A program made the position numbers and the translations under genes. Below the pieces are notes generated by a model that worked only from the letters and a program-made list of their open reading frames with translations, ran no database searches and was not told where the DNA came from. 64,000 nucleotides of DNA from the NCBI GenBank assembly GCA_964034945.1, contig OZ035962.1, forward strand, positions 52,942,231 to 53,006,230, read 5' to 3'. This document shows, piece after piece, positions 56,519 through 64,000 of this stretch (within the stretch, counting starts at the first letter, position 1; each line of letters begins with the position of its first letter). The DNA comes from Chrysopilus asiliformis (lineage: Eukaryota > Arthropoda > Insecta > Diptera > Rhagionidae).

Positions 56519-56769
56519 CTGTGGTCACAAGGAAAAACCGCATAAGTCGAAAAAGCGTGTTTTGAGTAATTTGGGTTTAAAGTTTTGATTATTTTTGTTT
56601 TTGCAAGCAAAACTGACTTAGGTTATATGGTTTTTGCTCTGCCATTCCTCATAGGGGTACAGCATGAAAACCAAATTTTGACAGAATATAGAACTGGATA
56701 AGGAGAATTCAAATATGCACCTTTAAAACCACATAACTCGACTTAAGCGGTTTTTCCTTGTGACCACAG
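56519..56769. mobile_element. 251-bp palindromic MITE in Gypsy C protease
   Basis: Perfect inverted termini CTGTGGTCACAAGGAAAAAC...GTTTTTCCTTGTGACCACAG extend through CGC to 23 bp. They are flanked by ATTT on both sides (56515-56518, 56770-56773). Removing it joins the gag/protease and protease/RT frames without loss. Near-perfect ends and clean target duplications imply a recent insertion. Confidence 0.85.
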
Positions 56770-58020
56770 ATTTGGTGACCCAAGTCTTCTGTAAATATCT
56801 GATCGAATTATATTTACATCACTACCAGTATCAATCAAAGCCTCTACTTCTAAATTTTTAATTTCTACTATTTTCTTCATCGGATTTTGAATTTCTTGAA
56901 TAGGATTAATACTTTTCTTCTGATCACACGTATTAGCCTTGTGGCCAAACTTATTGCAAATAAAACATTTTGGTCCTTCTTGTTTCTTGTTACAATCAAT
57001 CGAACGATGACCTACTTCTCCACAGTTATAGCAACGTATTTGTTTTGCTATTACACTAGATGTAGAATCTTCTTTCGGCTTGTTTTTATTTTTGTCATTA
57101 TTCGTATTTTTATAATGTTGAACATTAGCTTTTTTAATTTTTTCATACTGATCCAGCTTCCACTTGAAATCTTCCATTGAAATCGCACCTCTTAAGATCA
57201 TTTTATTGATCTCATTATCATTGATTCCATCAATAACGTAATCAAATAATAATTGTTTTTCCAGGTTTATTTGGTTACCAATAGACATCATTTCATAAAA
57301 ATACTCTTTATATGTCTCCGTTGTCTTCTTCTTCCTGATTTTTAATTTTTCGTGAACATCCTTTACATTAATCTTCGTCTTAAATTCTCTGATCATTCGT
57401 CTTTTAAATGTTGACCACGAATTCATCCCTTTTTCGCATCTAATGAATTTTTTGGCAGCACCACTAAGCAATTTTTTCGCATACACCAATAATTCCACGT
57501 CATTCCATCCAAATATAGAGTTTGCTTCTTCTAAATCTTCAATCCAATTCTCAACCATAACTTTGTCATCGCCATTAAAGGTCTCCAAAGATCCTTCAAC
57601 ATCTTTGAACGATAACACCCTAGTTTTCTGAATACGTTCCGTTGTCCTTGAAGGAATACAAACTCTTTTTTTTATTTTTCGTCTTGCAATGTTATTTTGA
57701 GCGTCATCGTCGTCATCTTCTTCATCAATACTTTCGTCTTTGTCTTCATTTCCGTCTTCATTTTCGTCTTCATCGTCGTTTTCAGTATCTTCGTCTTCAA
57801 ATACTTCATCTTGATGTTGTTCGTCTTGATTATTTTCTTCGTTATTCTCTTCATCCTGATTTGGTATTAATTTCATTAAACGAAATTTTAGCACCGCTTT
57901 TGTTCCTTGAAGAGATTGTTGTCTATATTTCAACATATCTTTTATTTGTTTTTGATTCATTCTGTCCACATCTTGTATCGTCAATTTCTGAAAAATTTCT
58001 TCCATTTTTCCTTCATCCAT
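56743..58020 (-). pseudogene. gag: Gypsy C gag and start of protease (3' end cut by MITE)
   Basis: 425-codon frame. The N-terminal part (about 15-50: VDRMNQKQIKDMLKYRQQSL...KAVLKFRLMKL) looks like a SAP-type helix-extended-helix DNA-binding motif. Residues about 54-112 are a highly acidic Glu/Asp/Asn tract. The capsid region spans about 130-300. Two zinc knuckles follow (CYNCGEVGHRSIDC, about 327; CFICNKFGHKANTC, about 352). The protease active site is LIDTGSDVNII (about 394). The last residues from about 418 are MITE-encoded. It is otherwise undamaged. Confidence 0.87.
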
Positions 58021-58144
58021 TTTGTTAAAATTTTGCGTCGTTTAAATTTTTAATATTTCTTCAATTTTTCTCGTCGTCTTTGATGGCTTCTTTCTTGAGT
58101 CCTTTGTTGAGTCCTTTGTTGAGTCCTTTGTTGAGCCCCCAAGT
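58021..58144 (-). promoter_or_regulatory. Gypsy C leader with primer-binding site and short tandem repeats
   Basis: Directly after the 5' LTR on the minus strand is ACTTGGGGGCTCAACAAAGG; TGGGGGCTC matches the beginning of a tRNA-Pro primer site. Three copies of CAACAAAGGACT follow, then A/G-rich leader to the gag ATG at 58020. Confidence 0.65.
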
Positions 58145-58381
58145 TGTAGGATAATTATATTATTCCACAATAAAACAATTAAATGTCCTGAATCAATTTT
58201 ATTAGGAAATTCGCAACTTAATAATTTCCACGTCTTTTCTCTTTTACAGTTTTTTAATAACTCCCTTTTCAATATTTTTTAATGTCAATCGTATGTCTCG
58301 TTGTTTCCTATGTTATGTTTTCGTCAGTACAGTATTAGTTTATTCGTTAAATCAAGTAATTATCAGTTATTCATTCCTACA
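58145..58381 (-). repeat. Gypsy C 5' LTR (237 bp)
   Basis: TGTAGGATAATT...CATTCCTACA. Nearly identical to 51260-51492; it has a 4-bp insertion in the run AGTATTAGTTTATTCGTTAA. Confidence 0.92.
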
Positions 58382-58397
58382 TATATATATATGTAAG

Positions 58398-58515
58398 GGG
58401 GGGGGGATAAATTAATGATGTTTCGTCCCCTCTCCCTCCCCTCCCCTCTCCTCCCCTACCATCACCCACCCACCCATCACCCACCCGACCCATCTCCCCA
58501 ACACTTCCCTAACTT
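58398..58515. repeat. G run followed by a pyrimidine (C-rich) tract
   Basis: GGGGGGGGGG at about 58398, then about 90 bp of CCCTCTCC/CACCCACCC sequence. It is strongly asymmetric between strands. Confidence 0.85.
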
Positions 58516-58519
58516 CCCA

Positions 58520-58765
58520 CGATAATCTTCATTACGATAAATTGTTCTTACGATAAATTGTTCTTACGATAAATTGTTCTTACGATAAATTGTTCTTACA
58601 ATAAATTGTTCTTACGATAAATTGTCTTACGATAAATTGTCTCACGATAAATTGTTCTTACGATAAATTGTTCTTACGATAAATTGTTCTTACGATAAAT
58701 TGTTCTTACGATAAATTGTTTTACGATAAATTGTTCACGATAAATTGTTTACGATAAATTGACCG
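58520..58765. repeat. Minisatellite ACGATAAATTGTTCTT
   Basis: About fifteen copies of a 12-16 bp unit (core ACGATAAATTGT plus TCTT, TT or nothing). Unit length shortens towards the right end. Intronic, about 750 bp from the slit LRRNT exon. Confidence 0.93.
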
Positions 58766-59513
58766 GCACCCCATCGATTCTACTACTATTTTTCGGCCGA
58801 TTTACTACGATTTTGAAAATCAAAAGTCACAACCCTGAACAGAACTTTAATGCTAGGAGCGAAATATCGTTCTCTCAGTAGTAAAATACATACTTATATG
58901 TGTGTGTGCATCATACCCAACAGCCATCGCTCGAGTCTTTCATTCATTTTTATGCGAGAACCACAAACCGTTTTGAACAAGAAGCGAAAACTTAAATAGA
59001 AATCATTTTCTATCGAGTATCATCGCTTTGAAATTTGTTATCATCGCAGCAAGCCGAATTTGTACCGCCATATCAAAATCTAAGACGTACATATCCACAT
59101 CAAAAATATTTTTTTTATTATCTATTTAGGGTATCACGCCCATGTCCGCGGCTACAAAGGTTATTTTTATGTTATACCTATCAACTAATTTTTCAAGAAA
59201 TAAAACCGTATTTCCGAATCTGGGACTTTTCGCCAAATTCTTATCTTTTATTCTCCAGATAATATAAAATCTTATCTTTTATTCTCCAGTAAATCTACTC
59301 GTGTACTTTTTGTTTTTGTTTCATGTATTTATTTCTATTCAAGTACAATAGTTATTAGTTGAATTTTGAAATATAAGTATTACTACACAAATAGAAAATT
59401 TAATGTGCCAAAACATACATATTTGATCTAGAAAATTTGATGTGTACAAGTTTGACTTTGGATTAGAATACATGTTTCCTAAATCCAGGATAAATACAAA
59501 TATTTCTACTTAC
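58766..59513. other. Intron next to the slit LRRNT exon
   Basis: Apparently unique sequence, with no transposon signature and no coding frame. It includes the GTAAGTAG donor adjoining 59514. This and the short 471-bp intron are among the few parts of the window not attributable to mobile DNA. Confidence 0.5.
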
Positions 59514-59655
59514 AATTCTGTAGTATCCTCGGGCAACGACAGGGGTACATTTATGAGATTTCTTTCACGGCAATCGACAATTCCATCGGCACAGCGGCAA
59601 GGATGTGGACAAAAGGTTGCTAAACCGCATTCCATTGGTGCGTTTTCAGTTAATC
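59514..59655 (-). CDS. slit: Slit, exon with LRRNT of the second LRR domain
   Basis: A 142-nt minus-strand exon encoding [10 protein letters not shown]...[15 protein letters not shown]...LPEDTTE, with split codons at both ends. The Cys pattern C-x3-C-x-C-x8-C is the LRR N-terminal cap; [15 protein letters not shown] is highly characteristic of Slit. The acceptor is GCTATTATAG above 59655 (entering in phase 1) and the donor is GTAAGTAG below 59514 (leaving in phase 2). The phase joins perfectly to the exon at 6042-6185. The preceding exon (end of the first LRR domain) was not found in 59656-64000, so that intron is also at least 4.3 kb. Confidence 0.94.
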
Positions 59656-60044
59656 CTATAATAGCAAAAAATATTTTTCTATAAATGTATCAAATCACTA
59701 TTTATGAACAAGGGGTTATTTCACAGCAAATTTTGGAAATGTTTGAGGCAAGTTATTATTACGAAACAGATCCACCTATAAACATAACTCTCAAAATTAG
59801 AAAAAATACGCACCCCAGCTAGGGGGGTGTAAACTGAAAATTGCCAAAGGAGATGAATAAAAATACTCAGCAAGTTTTGACTAAAACTATATTAACTTTA
59901 CAATTTAAATTCAAATACAAATATTTTACAATTCAATGAAATTCAAAATTAACAAGATAGAAAATGAAATATAATTTAAAAGATTATAATTGAATTCAAA
60001 TATTTAAAGGAATGATCGATGCAATGAATGATATGATTGATGTA
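59656..60044. other. slit intron, unrecognised
   Basis: AT-rich intron upstream of the LRRNT exon. No coding frame or transposon boundary identified. Confidence 0.45.
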
Positions 60045-60295
60045 GTTTGATGATGCTGAGCAACGTGACGTATCCCGGTTAGAATGAGTAGTGACGTGCC
60101 CCTAGAAGAATGATATGAACGATATAGTTGATGATGCTGAGCAGCGTGACGTATCCCGGTTAGAATGAGTAGTGACGTGCCCCTAGAAGAATGATATGTG
60201 CGTTGTAGTTGATGATGCTGAGCAGCGTGACGTACCCCGATTAGAATGAGTAGTAACGTGCCCCTAGATGAATGATATGTGCGATGTGATTTTAT
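60045..60295. repeat. Minisatellite, about 82-bp unit x 3
   Basis: Three units with GATGATGCTGAGCA(A/G)CGTGA, CGTATCCCGGTTAGAATGAG and GTGACGTGCCCCTAGA. Units 1 and 2 are nearly identical; unit 3 carries a few substitutions. Confidence 0.93.
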
Positions 60296-60299
60296 GATG

Positions 60300-60540
60300 A
60301 ATGCCTAAAGAGGCAGTTTGGCTTAAAGAAGCGATTGGCCTTAAGAGGCGATTTGGCTTAAAGAAGCGATTTGGCTAGAAAAGCATTTTGGCCTTAGCAG
60401 GCGGTTTGGCTTAAAGAAGCGTTTTGGCTTTAGAAAGCAGTTTGGCCTTAGGAGGCAGTTTGACTGAAAAAGCCGTTTGGCCTTAAGAGGCAGTTTGGCT
60501 AAAAAAGCATTTGACCTAAAAAGGTAGTTTGCCAGTCAGA
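60300..60540. repeat. Minisatellite, about 20-bp unit (AGGCAGTTTGGCTTAAAGAA)
   Basis: About twelve alternating units of AGGC(A/G)(G/A)TTTGGC and (T)AAAGAAGC(G/A)TTTGGC, with moderate divergence. It directly follows the 82-bp array. Confidence 0.88.
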
Positions 60541-60890
60541 CTGGATGAGAAGTGTCCACTTCGAGTTGTGATCAGCTTCTGGTCTGCTAAGTGATTGCTT
60601 CGGCTTATATAGGGTCTTTAGCTTGGTCATGAAGTGGGAATGTGGATGCGCTTTGTACGGATGTGATGTTAGCGCCAGCGGTGAAATCGCGCACTGCTTG
60701 ACGTCGATTTTGTAAATAAGTGTCTCATGTTATGTGTTCATTATGTGTACTGTAGTCTTCGAGTCGTTTGTCGTGTTGTTTTATTTGTTGTGTTTGTTCG
60801 CCTTGCGTTTTATGTTATGTGTTCCTTATGTGTAATGTGATCTTTGAAACGTTTGTCGTGTTGTCTTATTTGTTGTGTTTTTTATTCGTT
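60541..60890. repeat. GC-richer intron segment ending in an 80-bp unit x 2
   Basis: After about 180 bp of unique sequence with a TATATAGG at about 60606, two diverged units of about 85-115 bp occur at 60728-60890 (GTTATGTGTTCATTATGTGT, CGTTTGTCGTGTTGTTTTAT). With the two preceding arrays this makes a 0.85-kb block almost wholly of tandem repeats. Confidence 0.7.
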
Positions 60891-61096
60891 TTGTATTGAA
60901 GTTAATGAATGTGTAGTCTGTTTGTAATTCGTTCTCCTTTTTGATATTTTAATGTTTGCTTTCTTTTTCAGATTCTTATGACGGTACCGAACAGTTAGCA
61001 AAAGATCAATCTAGTGGATGACGCATTAATTTAATTGTGGCAAATGTTTGCGCCAATATTGGTTTACGCCATAATTTTTTCTATGTACTACATATA

Positions 61097-61828
61097 AAGG
61101 GTGTTTTTTTTAACCCCGATAGAACTTCCAATTTTAAAAAGTAACAGAAAAAATTAAATTTTAATCAAAATTCTTTATTTATTCGAAAGATTAATACATG
61201 GCATTAACATTTGAAAATGATTTCGGGCATATCGCCACCGCGGCTGTTCTTGACGAAGCGCATTCTGGACATCCAATTTTGGGCTACTTTTTCGAGCACA
61301 CGAACAATGTTGACCTCAAAGGCGTCAATTGTTACTGGTTCACGTAGCCCCACCAGCTGCATCTTATACGGGTGTAGGCCAGGATCTTTGCGCAAAATTT
61401 TCCACGCAGTGGACGGACAGAGCCCCAATGCCTGCGACCGACGACGCATCGATAAATTTGGATCTTCTTGCACACTTTCGTCTACAGCGGCAATATTCTC
61501 TTCAGAACGCACATTCCTCCGACGTGTTGGTATTATTGCATCATTTAAAGAGTATGTTGTATTAAATCTATCCACAGTTCGACGGACGGCTTGCTCAGAT
61601 GGACGATTATGTGCGCCATAAAAATCACGAAGTCTATAAGTTGTGCGAATCGACGAATGATTTTCAAAGTAAATTTGGATAATTTGGTAGCGTTGTTCAA
61701 GCGTGAGTCTATTCATGATGATTTGCCAGAGTATACTGATCATAAATGTCAAAAAGTGAGCGCAGTATAACAGCTCGTTTGACAGTTAACCCTTTCGTAA
61801 GTTCTATCTAAGCAAAAAAAACACCCTT
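61097..61828 (-). mobile_element. Mariner-type deletion derivative, 732 bp
   Basis: Termini AAGGGTGTTTTTTTT at the left and AAAAAAACACCCTT at the right, flanked by TA on each side (61095-61096, 61829-61830 region). AGAACTT/AAGTTCT subterminal motifs occur on both sides. It encodes a transposase that has lost its middle. Confidence 0.82.
61204..61716 (-). CDS. Internally deleted mariner-type transposase, in-frame (170 aa)
   Basis: I chose the internal ATG (MNRLTLEQRYQII) as start, because it fits the family N terminus; the frame extends 12 codons upstream. Residues about 3-115 are a tandem helix-turn-helix DNA-binding region (EQAVRRTVDRF, EENIAAVDESV, MRRRSQALGLCPSTAWKILR) up to GLHPYKMQLV. 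It then jumps within a few residues to the family's C terminus (RVLEKVAQNWMSRMRFV...SRGGDMPEIIF). The whole DDE catalytic domain (normally about 180 residues) is missing, yet the frame is open to a normal stop. Such a product could bind transposon ends without cutting. Whether it is expressed is unknown. Confidence 0.8.
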   Translation of the reverse strand: MNRLTLEQRYQIIQIYFENHSSIRTTYRLRDFYGAHNRPSEQAVRRTVDRFNTTYSLNDAIIPTRRRNVRSEENIAAVDESVQEDPNLSMRRRSQALGLCPSTAWKILRKDPGLHPYKMQLVGLREPVTIDAFEVNIVRVLEKVAQNWMSRMRFVKNSRGGDMPEIIFKC

Positions 61829-61890
61829 TAGAACACTGGGAAGCAGGAGGTTAAAACGTCGAAAAAGTTGATACCATTAAATACAAATAA

Positions 61891-62136
61891 AACATAACAA
61901 AAGCTATAATTGCCTATCTGGCAATTATTGAAAATCCGTATGGTGATATTCGTATCAAGTCTTCGTATGAAGTCAAACTTTCCAAAAAGAGTTTTTAAAA
62001 TGTATTCCAATAGAATTTTGATGTATGGGAGTTTTATGTAGAATCATATCGTTCTTGCACTTCTTTGATAAGATGTACCGTTTTTGAGATATTCGCAAAA
62101 AACGTTTTCGTTCGTATGGGGGGTACCCCCCCTAAT
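61891..62136 (+). mobile_element. HINE-2, 3'-truncated copy
   Basis: Starts AACATAACAAAAGC, includes the hairpin and CCCGTATGGTGA-type (TCCGTATGGTGA) motif, and stops at GGGGTACCCCCCCTAAT. The microsatellite and 3' half are absent. Confidence 0.78.
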
Positions 62137-63136
62137 ACTCAAAAATTATCTGACGTGAACAGCAATTACTTTCTATACACAATCTACGTACCTGCCCAAT
62201 TTTTAACCCAACGAATAGCTTCTAAAAAACGATTTTTTACGAAATCTGAAATATTTCACGCTAAAGTTAAAAAATATAGAGAACTTTAATATCTTTAATT
62301 CTTCCTTTAGCTGGGAAAGTGGTAGAAAAAATTAGTTGGCGCAGTGCCAGGCAGATGGTCTTCGCCAGGAAGCTGATGCTCATGTGCGCCAAGCACATTT
62401 TTTCAACCGCTTCGAAAAACGTCTAGTTTGGAATATATATTTTTTTACTTTTTAATGAAAACGGGAAAAGATAGCGGATAACAGTAAAATATTCTTTTCA
62501 ATTTACACTGAGACATCAAAAACCCGGTAATTTTTGAGAGAATCACAAAAAACTGATTTTTTGAAAAAAGTTTGAAATTTTTTAAAACAAAAACTGTCCG
62601 ATAAGTTGAGGTCTTACTGCCAAAATTTTAAGAAAATCCGTCAATTAGTTTCGGGATAATAAACTTTTATTGAAGGACGATTTTTTCAGTTTGCCCAATG
62701 TCCACCCCAAATTCACAACTCTAGATGTAATGTGCGAGATAAGGCACAAGTTTTTGGATATAGATCTAATAAGAATTAAAACCATTAACTTTTTCTTAAA
62801 GTCACTCTTCGTAATTTTGTTAAAACAGATAAACCAGACCATTAAAGCCAAATCACAATTTTATTATCTAAATTCTCTAACTGTGAATTTTGATAAAAAT
62901 ATTCACAGATTTCGTTAAAAAAACAATAAAAATAATATATTCACAAGTTTGGTCTTCAAAATATTAAAAAATAGCGTTACTACACATTCTTTCGATATGA
63001 TGTACTATATACATACGTATACCAACTATATACATATGTATACTAACTATACTGGATTTTCCAGTATCATACTGTATTCGAGGTTCAGATACTGGATAAA
63101 ATCCCATAATGGATTTTATATTGGATTTTCATAAAT
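62137..63136. other. slit intron, unrecognised
   Basis: AT-rich sequence without a supported gene. Frames up to 82 codons (62670-62918 and its reverse) show no family features. GTATACATATG-like short repeats occur at 63000-63050. Confidence 0.4.
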
Positions 63137-63392
63137 CGTCGGCTAAAAGTGAAATTGTGCTAAGTCCATTTGGTATAATTTTCCAGAAGAGCAATGAAAA
63201 CCTTGTTAAATCGTTTTAATTCTCTTTCAATAACACTGAGTTTTCTTTAAATGAGAAAAATTGGGCTCAGTTTTCTTTAAATGAGACTCTGTTTTCTTTA
63301 AATTAAAATTAAAATGATTTAACAAGGTTTTTTATTGCTCTTCTGTCAAATTTGGTATAATGGACTTAGCACAATTTCACTTTTAGCCGACA
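63137..63392. mobile_element. 256-bp MITE with inverted arms of about 85 bp
   Basis: The arms CGTCGGCTAAAAGTGAAATT.../...AATTTCACTTTTAGCCGACA continue through GTGCTAAGTCCAT, TTGGTATAAT, AGAGCAAT and AACCTTGTTAAATC. The loop holds three TTTTCTTTAAATGAGA units. Possible AAAT duplication (63133-63136, 63393-63396). No coding frame. Confidence 0.8.
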
Positions 63393-63620
63393 AAATATTT
63401 ATATTTATTTTGTGAAGTCGTGTTGTTGGGAATTTTGATCGATCCCTTTCAATTAAAGTGACTCCATAATACTAGAGTATGGCCATTGTGAAACCCATGT
63501 CCCTTGAAATTTTTAATTTTTTTTTGATCATTAACACAGATTTGAATGAAAAATCTTTTAATCGATTAATTTAAGTGGATCATAGGATTAAAAAATTTAA
63601 ATAGATATTTTGTTGTTGAA

Positions 63621-64000
63621 AACATAACAAAAGCTATAATTGCCAATTTGGCAATTATTGAAAACCCGTATGGTGATATTTGTATCAAAATTCGAACAGT
63701 TGTATCAAAATTCCACTTTGAAGTCATGCTTTCCAACAAGATTTTTTAAAATTTATTCCAATCGGAGTTTGATGTATAAGAGTTTTATGTAGAATCATAT
63801 CCTAAATAACTTTTGTTCTTTCACTTTTTTGATAAGATGCACCGTTTTTGAGATATTTGCAAAAAACTAATGGTCCATTTTTGCCCATGAACGAACTTAG
63901 CCTCGGATTTTACGAAAAACGGATCTGTGCAAAATTCTAAGTTTCTACCTCAATCCGTGCGCCCGCAATCCGCGCCACAGACGGACGGACGAACAGACAG
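63621..64000 (+). mobile_element. HINE-2 copy running off the window end
   Basis: Starts AACATAACAAAAGC, with the hairpin and CCCGTATGGTGAT. It lacks the G-run palindrome segment present in other copies (deletion near 63868) and reaches the GACGGACG microsatellite at the last bases. Confidence 0.8.

Larger units (their letters stand above)
51474..56610 (-). pseudogene. pol: Gypsy C pol (RT, RNase H, integrase), split by the Sola-like element
   Basis: 56610-55564 holds the end of protease and the RT with RICIDYRRLN, FSTIDLKNGFFHL, MPFGLAIGPS and the catalytic YMDD (about 55670). The Sola-like element interrupts it at 55565. RT and RNase H resume at 53442 and run to about 53010, where an A8 run (minus strand) shifts the frame. 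53081-51474 holds the rest of RNase H (ITDCNAFTQT), the integrase HHCC finger (HNQNHFKG...CVHC), and core residues in HADHIGPM (about residue 245 of this frame), ITDRGACF (about 305) and GQVERINR (about 342). A C-terminal chromatin/DNA-binding tail follows. Without the two insertions and one slip it would be a complete polymerase. Confidence 0.9.
51260..58381 (-). mobile_element. Gypsy C: young LTR retroelement carrying two nested DNA elements
   Basis: LTRs at 51260-51492 (233 bp) and 58145-58381 (237 bp) start TGTAGG and end CCTACA on both strands. They differ by a 4-bp indel and a few substitutions. On the minus strand the 5' LTR is followed by ACTTGGGGGCTC; TGGGGGCTC is the start of the usual tRNA-Pro primer site. 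Gag-protease and pol are on the minus strand, slit-sense. The only visible defects are a frameshift in a homopolymer, the 251-bp MITE in protease and the Sola-like element in RT. The pol stop lies inside the 3' LTR. Confidence 0.92.

Noticed and set aside
8425..58381. A flamenco-like piRNA source cluster
   Set aside because: Several Gypsy insertions are present, but in mixed orientation inside a coding gene's intron, and nothing in the sequence alone supports small-RNA production.
60541..60720. A promoter at GCTTATATAGGG
   Set aside because: A TATA-like string alone in an intron next to minisatellites, with no linked coding sequence, is not enough.

Overview
The window is eukaryotic, repeat-dense, AT-rich intronic DNA from an insect. 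It is most likely a dipteran, because the three host exons read like fly Slit almost residue for residue; that placement is inference from protein similarity. The only host gene I can support is slit (axon-guidance ligand, minus strand). It is represented by three consecutive coding exons: the LRRNT of the second leucine-rich domain (59514-59655), two LRRs (6042-6185) and three LRRs (5355-5570). All have intact frames, matching phases and good splice sites. The first two are separated by a single intron of about 53.3 kb (6186-59513), so almost the whole window is one slit intron filled with nested transposable elements.

Layout. 1-198 is an assembly gap, followed by about 3.7 kb of a 12-bp CAGTCTGTCTGT satellite that runs into a dispersed repeat (to 4480). 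At 4.6-6.2 kb are Helitron debris, a small TA-flanked MITE and two slit exons. At 7.8-27.5 kb an inverted-repeat element has been split by an env-bearing Gypsy (errantivirus-like) retroelement, 'Gypsy A' (plus strand, 8425-27094). Gypsy A is itself riddled with a Penelope-like fragment, a 1.74-kb solo LTR, two Helitron-derived elements, a hAT with a second hAT and a Harbinger-like MITE nested inside it, and another Harbinger-like MITE. At 28.6-38.9 kb a second inverted-repeat element is split by 'Gypsy B' (minus strand, TSD AAAGG), whose 3' UTR holds a degenerate Helitron. At 41-47 kb lies a nearly intact Helitron encoding a 1586-aa Rep/helicase. At 51.3-58.4 kb lies 'Gypsy C' (minus strand, LTRs nearly identical). 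Its coding region is broken by a 251-bp MITE and by a plus-strand, Sola-like DNA transposon with an almost intact transposase. At 58.4-64 kb come minisatellites, the 5'-most slit exon, and a mariner deletion derivative with an in-frame 170-aa DNA-binding protein.

Two non-autonomous families recur through the window. HINE-1 has ends A|TC...CTAG|T, a GTCT-type microsatellite near its head and a 122-bp internal tandem unit. HINE-2 has subterminal inverted repeats CCCGTATGGTGA/TCACCATACGGG and a GACA/GACG microsatellite. The slit frame is the functional content. Everything else is mobile DNA whose relative ages can be read from who interrupts whom. Gypsy B, Gypsy C, both Helitrons and the mariner derivative lie in the slit-sense (minus) orientation; Gypsy A and the Sola-like element lie antisense to it. 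No RNA genes, CRISPR arrays or prokaryotic features were seen.
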